57,184 nt of DNA from Serratia sp. DD3 (GTDB taxonomy: Bacteria; Pseudomonadota; Gammaproteobacteria; Enterobacterales; Enterobacteriaceae). The translations under genes and the position numbers were made by a program. This document shows positions 43,207 through 57,000 of this stretch, piece after piece. Location of the stretch: positions 1 through 57,184 of the forward strand of contig NZ_AYKS02000122.1 of NCBI RefSeq assembly GCF_000496755.2, written 5' to 3'. Numbering within the stretch: the first letter of the stretch is position 1; each line of letters opens with the position of its first letter. Below the pieces are notes generated by a model, which saw only the letters and a program-made list of their open reading frames with translations, did not search any database and had not been told where the DNA came from.

Positions 43207-46200
43207 TTAATCTGGTAGAGGCGTCAGTTTCTTGCCATGGCGCAATGTCATCTGTAAGCGATCAAAGTACAGATAAATCACCGGTATGGTATAGAGCGTC
43301 AGTAATTGGCTCATCACTAAACCACCCACGATGGTGATGCCCAGGGGTTGGCGTAATTCAGCTCCATCGCCGCTGGCAAGTACCAGGGGTAATGCGCCAA
43401 ACAGCGCGGCCAGAGTGGTCATCATAATCGGCCGGAAACGTATCAAACTGGCCTGGAAAATCGCTTGTCGTGCGTCGACGCCCTCCTTACGTTGGGCTGT
43501 CAGTGCAAAATCCACCATCATAATGGCATTCTTCTTCACTATGCCAATCAGCAACATAATACCGATTAAGGCAATTAGGCTGAACGGCGCCCCAAACAGT
43601 TCTAATGCCAACAAGGCACCGACCCCGGCGGAGGGTAAAGTAGACAGAATCGTCAACGGATGAATATAGCTTTCATACAGCATCCCCAGCACGATATATA
43701 CCGTCGCAATGGCGGCAAAGAGCAGGAACAGTTGTGAACTCAAGGTCTGCTGAAACAGTTGCGCGGTGCCGGCAAAAGTACCCCGAATAGTCGGCGGAAC
43801 CCCAAGCTGGGTCATGGTGCGCTCGATAGCGGTTGTCGCCTCTAACAGGTTCCCGCCCTCAGGCAGGTTGAACGAGATGGTGGAAGCTGCCGACAACCCT
43901 TGATGATTTACCGCCAGCGGTGAATTAGCGGGCCGCCACTTGGCGAAGTAAGAAAGAGGGATCGCCTGGCCGCTATTGTTAATCACAAACATTTTTTCCA
44001 GCGCACTGACATCCTGGGTGTAAGGCGGCGCAACCTCCATCACCACCTTGTATTGGTTTAAAGGTTGATAAATGGTGGAAATCTGGCGCTGGCCGAAAGC
44101 GTTGTTCAACAAGTTGTTTGCATCACTGATGGAGATGCCTAACCGCGACATGGTTTCGCGATCATATGTCAGGTCCATTTCTGACCCTTTATCCTGTTGA
44201 TCAGAGTTGATATCGGCCAGTTCTGGCAGGGCAGCGAGGGCAGTACGTACTTTAGGCTCCCATTGGCGCAGCTCACCAAGGTCATCTGCCAGCAAGGTAT
44301 ACTGGTAGCTGGCGTTAGACTGCCGCCCACCAGTACGAATATCTTGCACTGCCATTAAAAACAGACTGGCCCCTGGCTCTTTTGCCAGTTTGGCTCGTAA
44401 GCGGGCGATCACCTGTTGTGCGGTGTCACTGCGTTCTGACAGCGGTTTAAGGGAAATAAACATTGAACCGCTGTTGGTTCGGGCACCACCGGTGAAGCCT
44501 GTGACGTTATCCACATCTTTGTCATCGCGCACAATTTTCATAAAATCCTGCAACTTAAGACGCATCGCCTGAAACGAGATACTCTGGTCTGCCTGGATGT
44601 TCCCTATCAAACGGCCCGTATCCTGTTCAGGGAAAAAGGTCTTCGGGATATTGATATAGAGCCAGATGTTAAGGGCAATGGTGGCCAAAAAGAGCACCAG
44701 CACCCAGCGTGAATGACCCAGTACCCAGTTGAGCGAACGGCCATAACCCTGTTGCAAAGCAATTAATAGGCGGCCAAAACCCCTTGCTCGCCGTGGTTCG
44801 CGCTGAGGTTGATAGCGTAGTAGGTAGGCACACATCATCGGGGTTAAGGTCAGTGATATCAGTAGTGAAATACCGATAGATACTGACAGGGTTACGGCAA
44901 ATTCGCGGAACAGCCTGCCGGGTAGCCCCCCCATAAACAGCAACGGAATAAACACCGCTACCAGCGAGATGCTCATGGAAAGCACGGTAAAACCCACTTC
45001 GCGCACCCCTTGTAATGCGGCGTTAAAGGGCTTCATACCGGCTTCAATATGGCGCGAGATATTTTCCAGTACCACGATGGCATCATCCACCACAAAGCCG
45101 GTGGCGATAGTCAGTGCCATCAGTGACAGGTTGTTTAAACTGAAACCACACAGATACATGGCGGCGAAGGTGCCAATTAATGATACTGGCACAGCGACAG
45201 CGGGGATTAGGGTAGCGCGCCCCGAACGCAGGAAAATAAACACCACCAGGATCACCAGGCCAATGGCAATCACCAAGGCTCGTTCTACTTCAGCCAAGGA
45301 GGCGCGGATGGTGGGGGAGCGATCTTGAGCAATATCCAGTTTAATCGAAGCCGGAATATTTTCGCGCAATGCGGGCAGTTCAGCACGGATACGATCCACG
45401 GTTTCAATAATATTGGCATCGGGCGAGCGGGTCACCGTGAGGATAATGGCGGGTTGGGCGTTAGTCATCCCGGCGTTGCGCACATCCTGTACCGAATCGA
45501 TAACGTTAGCCACATCGCTCAGGCGTACTGCTGCACCATTGGCATAGTGGATCACCAGTGGTTGATAAGCGGCGGCAGTTTTTAGCTCATCGTTGGCCTG
45601 AATTTGCCAGCGTTGCTGTTGAGCATCCACTGCTCCCTGTGGGCGGCGCACATTGGCATTAGCGATGGTATTTCGCACCGAATCCAGGGAGATTCCCTGG
45701 TTGAATAGCGCGCCAGGGTTGAGTTCAACGCGCACTGCCGGTAAGGAACTGCCGCCCACTGACACATCACCCACCCCTTCGGTCTGGGCAATTTTTTGTG
45801 CTAATTTCGTCGAGGCGAAGTCATAGAGTTGCCCTTGGTTGTAAGTATCCGACGTGAGCGTCAGGATCATGATGGGGGCATCGGACGGGTTTATTTTACG
45901 GTAAGTGGGTCGGCTTGGCATACCGCTAGGTAACAGGCTTTGCGCAGCATTAATTGCCGCTTGCACGTCACGGGCGGCACCATTGATATCGCGGTCGAGG
46001 TCGAACTGCAAAATCACCCGGGTACTACCCAGTGAACTCATTGAGGTCATTTCATTGACCCCGGCAATACGGCTCAGCGCTCGCTCCAGTGGGGTGGCCA
46101 CTGAGGTGGCCATAGTTTCCGGGTCGGCACCCGGTAAGCTGGCGCTCACTGAGATCACCGGCAAATCTATTTGTGGTAACGGCGCGACGGGCAACAGCCG

Positions 46201-46287
46201 GAAACCCAGTACGCCAGCGAGAGTGATAGCCAGCGTCAGTAAGGTGGTTGCCACCGGCCGGTGAATAAACAGGGCGAAGAATTTCAC
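43207..46287 (-). CDS. mdtC: RND multidrug efflux pump subunit MdtC
   Basis: A 1026-residue inner-membrane RND transporter (E. coli MdtC 1025) with the standard two-fold layout of 12 membrane segments and two large periplasmic loops. The N-terminus [35 protein letters not shown] and the proton-relay helix [17 protein letters not shown] are visible. It forms a heteromultimer with MdtB, fed by MdtA, exporting bile salts and novobiocin in E. coli. Its start overlaps the mdtB stop by four bases. Confidence 0.96.
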   Translation of the reverse strand: MKFFALFIHRPVATTLLTLAITLAGVLGFRLLPVAPLPQIDLPVISVSASLPGADPETMATSVATPLERALSRIAGVNEMTSMSSLGSTRVILQFDLDRDINGAARDVQAAINAAQSLLPSGMPSRPTYRKINPSDAPIMILTLTSDTYNQGQLYDFASTKLAQKIAQTEGVGDVSVGGSSLPAVRVELNPGALFNQGISLDSVRNTIANANVRRPQGAVDAQQQRWQIQANDELKTAAAYQPLVIHYANGAAVRLSDVANVIDSVQDVRNAGMTNAQPAIILTVTRSPDANIIETVDRIRAELPALRENIPASIKLDIAQDRSPTIRASLAEVERALVIAIGLVILVVFIFLRSGRATLIPAVAVPVSLIGTFAAMYLCGFSLNNLSLMALTIATGFVVDDAIVVLENISRHIEAGMKPFNAALQGVREVGFTVLSMSISLVAVFIPLLFMGGLPGRLFREFAVTLSVSIGISLLISLTLTPMMCAYLLRYQPQREPRRARGFGRLLIALQQGYGRSLNWVLGHSRWVLVLFLATIALNIWLYINIPKTFFPEQDTGRLIGNIQADQSISFQAMRLKLQDFMKIVRDDKDVDNVTGFTGGARTNSGSMFISLKPLSERSDTAQQVIARLRAKLAKEPGASLFLMAVQDIRTGGRQSNASYQYTLLADDLGELRQWEPKVRTALAALPELADINSDQQDKGSEMDLTYDRETMSRLGISISDANNLLNNAFGQRQISTIYQPLNQYKVVMEVAPPYTQDVSALEKMFVINNSGQAIPLSYFAKWRPANSPLAVNHQGLSAASTISFNLPEGGNLLEATTAIERTMTQLGVPPTIRGTFAGTAQLFQQTLSSQLFLLFAAIATVYIVLGMLYESYIHPLTILSTLPSAGVGALLALELFGAPFSLIALIGIMLLIGIVKKNAIMMVDFALTAQRKEGVDARQAIFQASLIRFRPIMMTTLAALFGALPLVLASGDGAELRQPLGITIVGGLVMSQLLTLYTIPVIYLYFDRLQMTLRHGKKLTPLPD

Positions 46288-49200
46288 GATAACTCCTGCG
46301 TATCCACTGGCTGGCGAGTGTTACGTGCCAACTTATCAAACAGCAGGTAGATCACCGGGGTGGTAAACAGGGTCAGGAGTTGACTCATAATTAGCCCGCC
46401 TACCATACAAACCCCCAGGGGGCGGCGCAGCTCTGCCCCAACACCGGTGCTGAGCATCAGTGGTAATGCCCCCAGCAAGGCCGCTAAGGTGGTCATCAGA
46501 ATGGGGCGGAAACGCAGTAAGCAGGCTTGATAGATGGCATCATAGGGCGTCATCCCTTGCTCACGTTCCGCCGCCAGCGCGAAGTCGATCATCATGATGG
46601 CGTTCTTTTTCACAATACCGATCAACAGAATGATGCCGATAATGGCAATCACATCCAGCTCATTCCCGGACACCATCAGTGCCAGCAACGCCCCCACCCC
46701 GGCAGTGGGCAGGGTAGAGAGAATGGTGATCGGGTGAATAAAGCTCTCATACAGCACGCCTAACACGATATACATCGCCACCACCGCCGCCAGAATCAGC
46801 CAGAGAGTGCTACCCAGTGCTGCCTGGAATGCCAGGGTCGCCCCTTGAAACTGGGTGGTGATCTCCCTGGGTAAATTGAGGTTTTTCTCAGCCAAGGTAA
46901 TGGCCGCTACCGCTTCACCCAATGAATAACGACCCGCGACGTTAAACGAGATAGTGGCTGACGGGAACTGATCAAGATGGTTGATGGACAGTGGCCCGAA
47001 GCGTTCTTCTATTTTGGCAATGCTGTTCAAGGGGACGGTGGCCCCATTGCTGCTGGTCAGGCGGATATCATTTAATGCCGCCAACCCCGGCGTACTACTG
47101 ACATCGTGTTCCAGCACCACCCGATACTGATTAGCCTGGGTATAAATGGTGGAGATCAGCCGTTGGCCAAAGGCGTTATAGAGTGCGTTGTCCACATCGC
47201 TCATGGTAATGCCCAGGCGCGAGGCCGAGTCACGATCAACATTCACATAAGCTACTAGCCCTTGGTTTTGCCAGTTACTGGTGACATCAGTCAGTTGCGG
47301 GGCCAACTGTAACTGTGCCATCAATTTGGGGACCCACTGGTTCAGTTCATCCAGTGAGGTGGCTTGCAAGGTGAATTGGTATTGCGTGCGGCTTACCTGG
47401 GTGTCGATAGTCAGGTCTTGTACTGGTTGTAGATAGAGCGTAACGCCAGGAAGTTGTGCCATTCGTTGTTGCAGACGGGTAATGATGGCAGGAATGCGTT
47501 CACTCCGTTCACTCAACGGTTTGAGATTGATTTGCAAACGACCGCTGTTCAAGGTCGCGTTACTGCCATCGATACCAACAAAGGAAGTCAGGCTCTCTAC
47601 CGCAGGGTCTTTCAGGATCTCGGCAGCCACCTGTTGCTGGCGTTCAGCCATATTACTGAACGACACGCTTTGCGGGGCTTCCAGCGTCCCTTGAATGATG
47701 CCGTTATCCTGTACCGGGAAGAACCCTTTGGGGATCAACAGATAGAGTAAAACCGTCAATACCAGGGTGCTGAGTGCCACCCCGAGGGTGAGCCAAGGGT
47801 GATTCAGCACGACTTTCAGCCACACACCGTAGCGGGCGATGACCCGTTCAAAAAAACGTTCAGAAGCGCGGGAGAAACGGTTTTGTTTGCGCAATGATTC
47901 ATGGCTGAGCATGCGTGCGCACATCATCGGCGTTAACGTCAGTGACACTACGGCAGAAATCAGGATCGCCACCGCCAGTGTTACGGCAAACTCACGGAAC
48001 AGGCGGCCCACGATATCCCCCATAAACAACAGCGGGATCAACACCGCCACCAGGGAAAAGGTTAAGGAAATAATGGTAAAGCCGATCTCTCCGGCCCCTT
48101 TTAGCGCCGCATCAAGGGGCTTTTCGCCTTTTTCGATATAGCGTGAAATGTTTTCGATCACCACGATGGCATCATCCACCACAAAACCAGTGGCAATGGT
48201 CAGTGCCATCAAGGTCAGGTTGTTGATGGAAAAACCGAGGAAATGCATGGCAGCAAAGGTCCCCACCAGAGAAAGGGGCACCGCGATGCTGGGAATGATG
48301 GTGGCAGGAATATTGCGCAGAAAGACGTAGATCACCATGATAACCAGGGCGACCGCCAAGAATAACTCAAACTGCACGTCACTGACTGAAGCCCGGATAG
48401 TGGTGGTGCGATCCGTCAGTACCTTAACATCCACCGATTTCGGCAGGCTTTTGATCAACTCCGGCAACATGCTACGGATGCTGTCGGCGGTGGTCAGTAC
48501 GTTCACCCCGGGTTGCCGCTGAATATTCAGCACAATAGCGGGTACTTGATTGGCCCAGGCCGCCAGGCGGTTATTCTCTGCTCCTTGTTCGATGGTGGCG
48601 ATATCCTGCAGACGAATAGCGGCACCATTCTTATAGGCGACAATCAGTTGTTGATAGTCGGCTACCGTTTTCATCTGATCGTTGGCGGATAAGGTGACTG
48701 AACGGGTTGGGCCATCGAGGCTGCCTTTGGCGGAGTTGACGTTAGCATTGCCGATGAGGGTGCGGATGGAATCACTACTTAGTCCATAAGCGGCGACGGC
48801 GTTGGGGTTGAGTTTGACCCGTACCGCTGGGCGTTGGCCACCGGAAAGCGTGACCAACCCGACACCGCTCACTTGCGATATCTTTTGTGCAATCCGCGTT
48901 TCCACCATGTCCTGCACCTGGGGCATGGGGAGGGCGCTGGCGGTCACTGCCAACGTGAGGATCGGTGGATCCGCCGGGTTGACCTTGCTGTAAATCGGTG
49001 GGTAAGGCAGGTCATTGGGTAACAGATTGTTGGCGGCATTAATAGCGGCCTGTACTTCCTGCTCAGCGATATCCAGCGGTAGTTCAAGCTGAAATTGCAA
49101 TGTAATGACTGAGGCACCACCGGAACTTTGTGACGCCATTTGCTTGAGCCCCGACATCTGCCCGAACTGCCGTTCCAAGGGGGCGGTGATGGCAGAAGTC

Positions 49201-49403
49201 ACCACATCCGGGCTGGCTCCGGGGTAGAGCGTCACGATTTGAATGGTGGGGTAGTCCACTTCGGGCAGGGATGACACCGGCAAGAAACGATAACCGATAA
49301 TACCCGCCAGCATGATCGCCACCATAAACAGTGTGGTGGCGACCGGGCGCAGGATAAACAGGCGGGAAGGCCCGCCTGCTGAATGAGGCGAGATTGGCTG
49401 CAT
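46284..49403 (-). CDS. mdtB: RND multidrug efflux pump subunit MdtB
   Basis: A 1039-residue RND pump subunit (E. coli MdtB 1040). It begins with [19 protein letters not shown] and [13 protein letters not shown] and has the paired-Asp helix [17 protein letters not shown] and the [18 protein letters not shown] segment. It assembles with MdtC in the inner membrane, with MdtA as adaptor and TolC as outer membrane channel. The stop of mdtA and the start of mdtB share one base (TGATG), so translation is coupled. Confidence 0.96.
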   Translation of the reverse strand: MQPISPHSAGGPSRLFILRPVATTLFMVAIMLAGIIGYRFLPVSSLPEVDYPTIQIVTLYPGASPDVVTSAITAPLERQFGQMSGLKQMASQSSGGASVITLQFQLELPLDIAEQEVQAAINAANNLLPNDLPYPPIYSKVNPADPPILTLAVTASALPMPQVQDMVETRIAQKISQVSGVGLVTLSGGQRPAVRVKLNPNAVAAYGLSSDSIRTLIGNANVNSAKGSLDGPTRSVTLSANDQMKTVADYQQLIVAYKNGAAIRLQDIATIEQGAENNRLAAWANQVPAIVLNIQRQPGVNVLTTADSIRSMLPELIKSLPKSVDVKVLTDRTTTIRASVSDVQFELFLAVALVIMVIYVFLRNIPATIIPSIAVPLSLVGTFAAMHFLGFSINNLTLMALTIATGFVVDDAIVVIENISRYIEKGEKPLDAALKGAGEIGFTIISLTFSLVAVLIPLLFMGDIVGRLFREFAVTLAVAILISAVVSLTLTPMMCARMLSHESLRKQNRFSRASERFFERVIARYGVWLKVVLNHPWLTLGVALSTLVLTVLLYLLIPKGFFPVQDNGIIQGTLEAPQSVSFSNMAERQQQVAAEILKDPAVESLTSFVGIDGSNATLNSGRLQINLKPLSERSERIPAIITRLQQRMAQLPGVTLYLQPVQDLTIDTQVSRTQYQFTLQATSLDELNQWVPKLMAQLQLAPQLTDVTSNWQNQGLVAYVNVDRDSASRLGITMSDVDNALYNAFGQRLISTIYTQANQYRVVLEHDVSSTPGLAALNDIRLTSSNGATVPLNSIAKIEERFGPLSINHLDQFPSATISFNVAGRYSLGEAVAAITLAEKNLNLPREITTQFQGATLAFQAALGSTLWLILAAVVAMYIVLGVLYESFIHPITILSTLPTAGVGALLALMVSGNELDVIAIIGIILLIGIVKKNAIMMIDFALAAEREQGMTPYDAIYQACLLRFRPILMTTLAALLGALPLMLSTGVGAELRRPLGVCMVGGLIMSQLLTLFTTPVIYLLFDKLARNTRQPVDTQELS

Positions 49404-50674
49404 CAGGGTTTACCTTGCGCTTTACCGTGCTGTTGCGGGTGGGGGGCGGTTGAAGCGGACGCTTGCTGTGGCATCACCACTTCGACTTGCATCCCTTCGC
49501 TCAGACGATCAATACCGTCAGTCACCACGCGTTCACCTACCTTGACCCCATCAGTGATCACCACTTGCTGTTTGTCTTGTATACCTGCCGTGACGCGATG
49601 CTTACTGACTTTATTCTCTTCACCCAGTATCCAAACGAAATGGCCTTCATTGCCCATTTGCAGTGCTGCGGTGGGGATCACCACCGCGTTATGCAGGGTA
49701 TCTACCTGCAGCCTGGCATTAACAAACTGGTTCGGAAACAGTGCGTCATCTTGGTTATCAAAGCGCGCTTTCAGTTTGATGGTGCCGGTGGCGGTATCAA
49801 TCTGGTTATCCAGGCTTAATAGCCAGCCGCTGGCCAACTGCTGCTGATTGGTGCGGTCCCAGGCTTCAACGCTCACCGGGCCCGCTTTCTGTGCTTTGAC
49901 TAAATCCGCGATATCGCTTTCTGGCAGTGTGAACACCACATCAATCGGATGCGTTTGCGTAATCACCACGATGTTGGTGCTGTTACCGCTGGCAATATAG
50001 TTACCTACATCCACCTGCTTGAGGCCAACGCGGCCATCAATCGGTGCGGTAATCTGGCTATAGGTGATTTGCAGTTTGGCACTGTCCACCGCCCCTTGAC
50101 CAGCCTTGATGGCCCCTTCGCTCTGGCGCACCAGCGAGAGTTGGGTGTCCAGATCCTGGCGCGATATCAGGTTGTTTTTGATCAACTGCTGGTAGCGGGC
50201 CAAATCCTGTTTGGCATTTGCCAAGGTTGCCTGATCTTTGGCCAGTTGCCCCAAGGCTTGGGTCAATTGCACCTGGTATGGGCGCGGGTCAATCTCAACC
50301 AGTAAATCACCGGCTTTCACTTGCTGCCCCTCAGTGAAGTGAATAGCCATCAGTTGGCCGTCAACCCGGCTGGTGACGGTAACGGTATTGGCCGCGGTGG
50401 CGGTACCTAACCCAGAGAGAAAGCGTGGCATGGTTTGCTGTGTCGCAGTGGCGGCCTGCACAGGCGGCATGGGAGCACTACGCCTGCCACCGCTTCTACC
50501 ACTGGCACCCTGTGGGCCAGCACTTGGTGCGCTATCGGCAGTCTGTCGGGCTGGGCTCGGTGAAGATGGGTTCTGTGACGCAGGATTTGGTGAGGAATAG
50601 TAGTGACGCCAGATAAAGACGGCGGCAATAACCACGATAACAATCACTGACAGGTGCTTGAGGTTTACTTTCAT
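49403..50674 (-). CDS. mdtA: Membrane fusion protein MdtA
   Basis: A 423-residue periplasmic adaptor anchored by an N-terminal hydrophobic segment ([15 protein letters not shown]). A proline/serine-rich linker follows, then the lipoyl halves ([27 protein letters not shown] and [20 protein letters not shown]) around a coiled hairpin. It links MdtBC to TolC. The ATG at 50674 gives the E. coli-like start [12 protein letters not shown]; the frame to 50713 is less likely. It is the first gene of mdtABCD-baeSR and should be controlled by BaeR. Confidence 0.94.
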   Translation of the reverse strand: MKVNLKHLSVIVIVVIAAVFIWRHYYSSPNPASQNPSSPSPARQTADSAPSAGPQGASGRSGGRRSAPMPPVQAATATQQTMPRFLSGLGTATAANTVTVTSRVDGQLMAIHFTEGQQVKAGDLLVEIDPRPYQVQLTQALGQLAKDQATLANAKQDLARYQQLIKNNLISRQDLDTQLSLVRQSEGAIKAGQGAVDSAKLQITYSQITAPIDGRVGLKQVDVGNYIASGNSTNIVVITQTHPIDVVFTLPESDIADLVKAQKAGPVSVEAWDRTNQQQLASGWLLSLDNQIDTATGTIKLKARFDNQDDALFPNQFVNARLQVDTLHNAVVIPTAALQMGNEGHFVWILGEENKVSKHRVTAGIQDKQQVVITDGVKVGERVVTDGIDRLSEGMQVEVVMPQQASASTAPHPQQHGKAQGKP

Positions 50675-51098
50675 GGTGTAGAACACTCTCTCCCGGGGCA
50701 GGCGTACAGGCAATCATTTGCCAGCAATGATAATGCTTACATCATACTAGTTTAGCCAGAGGTTGCCGCTGAAGAATGAAGGAAATATGGAGGAATTATC
50801 AGCTAGCTAGCCAAGGTTCGGAAAATTGCAATGAGAATTATTTTACCAACGCCAGTGGGGTGCTTGCTTTTTAACAGCACCGAACTAGGCTTTAAGTATC
50901 CTGTGATCATTCAAGCTGCCAGAGTATTGGCTGTGAGCAATGTCCCAACCACGTAGCAGGCTATCTTTTGGGTGCTTAATTAGTTTTCATTTTACCGTTT
51001 GGCGGTAACTTGAATGGGGTTGAGTACCGAGTTTTTCAAGCCTACAGCAAGACACCAATGGTGTTAACTGACTGTTGCACCTAAATTGAGGGATGAAT
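50675..51098. promoter_or_regulatory. Divergent promoter region of mdtA and the autotransporter
   Basis: A 424-base gap. On the reverse strand, 50781-50797 reads TTCCTCCATATTTCC, similar to the BaeR box (TTCTCCATNATTGGC type) and about 110 bases before mdtA, a plausible but weak match. The right part holds a decayed ERIC-like repeat and the autotransporter ribosome site. Confidence 0.4.
50905..51020 (-). repeat. Strongly degenerate ERIC-like element
   Basis: Parts of an ERIC pattern remain: ATTCAAGCTGCCAGAG, TATTGGCTGTG, CCAACCACGTAG, and a distal TTTGGCGGTAACTTGAA arm. The central dyad is largely lost. Identification is tentative. Confidence 0.4.
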
Positions 51099-54000
51099 AT
51101 GAACAAGGTTTATCGAGTGATCTGGAATGCGGCGTTACAACTTTGGGTGGTGGTCAGTGAACTGGCTAACACCAAGCAGAAAACTGCCAGTCACAGTAGC
51201 CGTGCTCATCAAGGCCAGCAAGGCATCGCGAAAACCAATAAATTATTTAAAAATAGCGCGATAGCCCTATCCTTGTTCTCCTCCCTGGCTATTTACAATA
51301 GTGCCTATGCTATTACGGTCGCTGAATGTGATGCGGCTCCCACCACCTGTGTGAAGGTGGCAACAGCGTCAGCGTTGAACACCGCATTAAGTGCTAGCGG
51401 AACGGGTAGTACTGCCACCACCATTCTGTTAACTGCCAATATCGATCTGACCGCACTTTATTCTACTGGTATCACCGTCAACCAAGCGACCAACGCCAGG
51501 CGAGACCTGGTGATTGATGGTGGGGGGTATAACCTAAAAATTGGTAGTAATGGTTTTAAGATGGACAACGGGACGACCAACAATAGTGCTTGGGCTGGAC
51601 AGAATGCCACCTTTAAACTGGTCAATTTTGGCGATATCACCTCAACATCGCCTGTTGTTGACGGTACTACAGCGCATATCGTTTATGTCCAAGATGCCAG
51701 CACCCGATTGGCGGTAACACTGGATAATATTAACACGGTACCTGATGGTAAAATGGTGGCGATGGGGGCTGATGGTGCCGGGTTAGCAGACAACAATAGC
51801 CCGGTTATACTGGGTAATTTCAATCAACTGATTACCTTGACTTTGGGAACCTATCGCCAATCTATCTTAGGCAGTAATATAACATTAAACGGTAATTATG
51901 ATTTAAATGGTATCCCCAGTGCTAACTACCCTGCGGTGTTCTGGAGCAATGGCACCGCCGCTAATAGTGTGCTCCATTTTACCAGCACGGCGGATGTCAA
52001 TATTACCGGTAACTGGTTGACTAATGGTCCAGGTGTTAAGGCTAATACGGCTGGCTCCTATAATTTCTTGATTGATGATGGTGCCAAGGTCTCGTTTGCT
52101 ATTACGGGGCAAAACCCGTTAGGGCTTGCTAACTATGGGGTAGAGATAGGTTCATATGATATCGGCCTTGGGCAGTTTGGTGCGGGAGCGGTTATCAATA
52201 TGAATAACCAAGCGGGGGATGCTATCAGTAATGCCAGCAGTACTACGGGTTCCTTTATCTACAATGGTCAGGCCTCAACCCGCGATGTGATTTATAATCT
52301 GGGCACCGGCTCCAGTCTCGTAGTAGCTAATAACGCAGGCTATGATGGTATTCTTGCTACTAAAACCACCGGTACCGGCGGGATTTATATCCGTTCTGCG
52401 GGAACGATTTCTGATGGTACCACCAATGTGACTGCGGGTAGTGGTATTAACGTCAGCGCTGGCACATCCGGTAATGTGGTAGTGCTTAATGATGTTGGTG
52501 GCGTTATCAGAAAAGCCACTGGGATTACGGTCACCGATACAGGCACTCGCGTGGTGAAGGTGACCAACGCCGGGACCATTAACAGCACTACTGCTGGGGT
52601 GGCGTTGGCCCATAACGGTACGGGTACAGTCAATCTTTTCAACAGTGGAGTGATCAACAACAGTGCTGGTGCAGGTATCGCCTTAACCGGTAGCGCTGCG
52701 GGTAAGTTAGTCACTGTGGATAGCACCGGCGGGACTATCAATGCCACTGCCGGTAATGGTATTACGCTGGATAATAACGTCGTTCTTGTATTGAGCAACG
52801 GGACTATCACCACTACCGGTAGTGCGGTGGGTTTGGCCATCGGTGCATCTAACGCCGGTACCCAGTCATTGACCGGGACAATCTTTAACCTCAATGGCAC
52901 TGGGGCGGCAATAACCAAGGGGGCATCGGCAACAGTTAACCTCAGTAACACCCAATTTAATGCCATTGCTGGTACGGTGTTTACTAGTCTGGCAGGGTTC
53001 AATTTCCAATCAGGTACAGCGAACAATGCCATCAACCTGACTGGGAGCAGTGCCGCTACCGGGATCAGTTCAACCGTCTCTTTGGATTTTACTAACGCCT
53101 ATCTTGATATTAATGTTAATAATGCGGCTGCCACCGGGATTTCCACTTCAGGGGCAACAGGGGGATCCATTATTGTTGGCCCTAATATGCATATTAATGC
53201 CAGTGGTGGTGCTTCAGCGATAACCTTTAATAACAGCATCGCCGAAACACTGACCAATAACGGGTTTATCAGTGGCAGTGTCACCATGGGAAATAGTGGT
53301 AACACTATTACCAATAATGGCACCTTGGGCTCACTGACCAGTGGCACGGGTGTGGATACGCTGACGCTCAATAACGGGTCGGTCAGCAACGGTATTATTG
53401 ATTTGGGGGCGGGTGCCAATATCGTTAATATCTACGATGGTGCTACCAATAATATCATTAATACTGGTGCGGGTAATGATACCTTCAATATTTATAACTT
53501 GACCAATGCTAGCACCACTTCGTTAGGTAACCTTAACGCTGGCATCGGCACTAACACTCTGAACTTTAATAACTCTACTCGTAGCTTAGATAATGTTACG
53601 CAGTTACAAAACTTCACCAACATTAACCTGACCAATAGCTCCAATATTACCCTCGGCTATGTTAACAATATCGCCAGTGGTAACGTCAATGTCGCTACGG
53701 GTAATAAACTGCTGTTTGGTAGCACCTATAACGGTGGCTTTACCGCAGTATTGACCGGCGCAGGGGATGCCGAAGTTCAATCAGGCGCTAATGTTATCTT
53801 AAGTGGCGCTAACACCCTTACCGGTAATTGGTTGATTGATTCATCAGGTACATTGAATGCCAGTGCATTCAACCAACTCGGTACTGCAGCCGTCGGCTTG
53901 AATGGCGTCTTGAACCTTCAAAGTAACGGGACATTGACCAATGTCTTGACTGGCAACGGTTTGTTGAATATTAGCAATACTGCCGGTGTGTTTAATTTTG

Positions 54001-57000
54001 GTGCCACTGTCGGTAATGCATTTACTGGTATTGTTGATATCAGTACAGGGACATTAAATTTATCCTCACTGAGCCCTAATGTGCTGAATAATGCGACGTT
54101 GCGTGATTCTGTCGGTGGCTTGATCACCATGGATGCCGGAACAAACAATGTCGGTAATCTGGTGTTGAACGGCGGTACGCTGCAGTTTGCTGCGGGCAAT
54201 CTGATCAGCACCGGCGGGGGTAATGGGTCGGGGTTAATCACAGTATCCGGTGATTCGATTATTAAAGTAGATACTACGTTACTGACGTCAGGTAATTTGT
54301 TGGATCTTAACGCAGGTAGCGCAACTGCGTTGGTACAAAGCAGTAATACACTTTCTGGTGCTGATTTAGCGAGGCTCCAATTACAAGACTTGTCAGGCAA
54401 TAGCCTGCTTGGTGGGGCTAACGTAAATTATCAACAGAATAGCCAATTCGTTTCCATTAATACCTACGACTTTGATCTGACCAGCGGTACGGGGTTGAAG
54501 GTCAATAAACAACTGACCCAACTGGATTTACAGGATACTCAAACCCTGACGTTGACCTCCAATGGCGCCACCAACACCACGTTGACAGCAAAAGTAACCG
54601 GTTCGGGTAGTCTGGCGATTGGTTCAGATAACGTCGCCATGACCATCAGCAATAGTACAAACGATTATACCGGCGCGACCACGGTTAATGCGGGCAGTTT
54701 GACCTTGGGAGCGGATAATTCCCTGGGTGGCACCTCGTTACTTGATGTTGCTGCACTGGGCACCGTGAATCTGGCGGGGCATGAACAAACCGTTACTGCA
54801 CTGAGTAATGCCGGTGTGGTTAATCTGGCTAATGGCACACTGAATATAACCAATGGCGGTACCTCTAGCGGAACCGGTGGTCTTACTGGTGGCGGTGCAT
54901 TGAACGTTAATGGCGGCACATTAACCCTGAGTGCCGCCAATAGTAGCCTGTCAGCAGATACCTTGATAGCGGCTCCGGCAACGGTCAATTTGACTGCTGC
55001 CGATGCCTTGGGTAGCGGTGACGTTGATGTAGTGGGTACTTTGAACCTGAACGCTGCCGATACGCTGGCCAACATTCTCAGTGGTGACGGCACCATCAAC
55101 ACCAATGCGGCAGTGACCTTGGAGGGGACCAATGATTTTAGCGGTCAGCACAATATCAATGCCGGTGGTGTATTAACCATTACCGATGTCAATAATTTGG
55201 GTACCTCGGCAGCCAGTGTCGATCTCACTGTTGCTGGCGCTGAACTGATAATCGATGGTGTGGTTGACACCTTAGCCAACACCTTAAGCGGTGATGCGGC
55301 CTCAACGGTACAACTGACGAATAATGCCAACACCACTCTGACCGGTAGCAATACGCTGTTTACCGGGCTATTTGATCTGGTGGGCAACAGCACACTGAGT
55401 GTGTCGCAGAATGCCAACCTGGGTGATGGCAGTGTCAGGATCGCCAATGGCAGTACCCTTAACTTTAACGCCTTTGAAGGCGGTGCCTTGACCTCGTTGG
55501 GTAATGTTATCGAAGGCGCAGGGAGTTGGGTGCTGAACAACAGCGATATCGATCTGAGAAATAATAGCAATGCCTCTGGCTTTACGGGCTTGTTGGATAT
55601 TAATACCGCCTCGACACTGACCATTGACAGTCTTACTGCATTGGACGGTTCAACAATATTGAATGTTGATGGTGCTACCAGCACCTTGAATATCACCAAC
55701 GCCGGTGCCTTTACGCTGAACAATACCCTGACCGGTGCCGGGCAGGTGAATGTCGATACGACCAATGGTGCTTTCAACTTTGACGCTGCAGTGGGCAATG
55801 CCTTTACCGGCAATGTGACGCTGAATAACGCTACCTTCTCATTGGCAGGGGACAACGCCGACACTCTGCAGAATGCTGGGCTGACGTTAGCCACCGGCAG
55901 TGTGACGACGGTTGGTATCCCGGGAACGCCAAGTACCGCCACCTTGCAGGATCTGGTGCTGGATGGTGGTACGCTCAATTTCACTGGTGGCGTGCCGTTA
56001 TCAAGTGCCGAGAGTATCATTTCTACCGTTAACCTCACCGCCAACAGCGGTACGATCAATGTGGATAATGGCGGTTCATGGAACAACGATTCCCCTAGCG
56101 TCTCTCTTCTCGACCAAAACCTGGGCATAACCGAGACGTTAATCACTGCCACCACAGCAAGCGCGGTTGATGGGCTCAGCTTGAAAATTAATGGCCAGGC
56201 GGTGACACCAGCGGGCATCGCTTCAGCGATTAACCAGAACAGTGTCCATGTGGCTAATGGTACTTACAATTACTCCTTGTCCAACACGAACGGCAGTGCC
56301 GATGGTCTGTACCTGAATTATGGCTTGAGTGCCATTGAACTGCTGACCGACACCGGCAACGGCGGTGCGTTGATTATAGCCGCTGGCACCAACAGAGAAT
56401 TAACCGCCCTGTTGACTGGGGTTGGTGGCATCGTTTTTGATGCGACCCAGAGTCCGTTGACGGTAACCAATAGCAACAACCTCTACCAGGGCAGTACCAC
56501 AGTACAGGGCGGTACCGTACAACTTGGGAGCAACAATGGCTTCGGTGAAACCTTGTTGCTGACGGTTGCAAGTACCGGTACGTTTAATGGCAACTCGTTT
56601 AACCAAACGGTAAAAGCGCTGGATAACCAGGGTACGGTCAACGTCGGTACCGGTATCCTCACCAATAGCGGGTTGTTGACTAACACCGGGGTGATTGATA
56701 TCACCGGCGGTACGCTGAACCTGAACGGGGGAGGCACCTCCACCGCGGTGGGTGGCCTGACCGGTGCGGGAGCCTTGAACATCAACGGCGGTACCTTGAC
56801 TCTGAGCGCGGCCAACAGTGGCTTGACAACCGCAACCGACACCCTGATAGCCGCGCTGGCAACGGTCAATTTGACCGCCGCCGATGCCTTGGGTAGCAGT
56901 GATGTTGATGTAGTGGGTACTTTGAACCTGAACGCTGCCGATACGCTGGCCAACATACTCAGTGGTGACGGCACCATCAACACCAATGCGGCAGTGACCT

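Noticed and set aside
52385..56218. Long reverse-strand frames of 155-357 residues opposite the autotransporter
   Set aside because: They are valine/leucine/proline-rich shadows of a repetitive Gly/Asn/Thr coding strand, with no ribosome sites or known domains; the forward frame is continuous.
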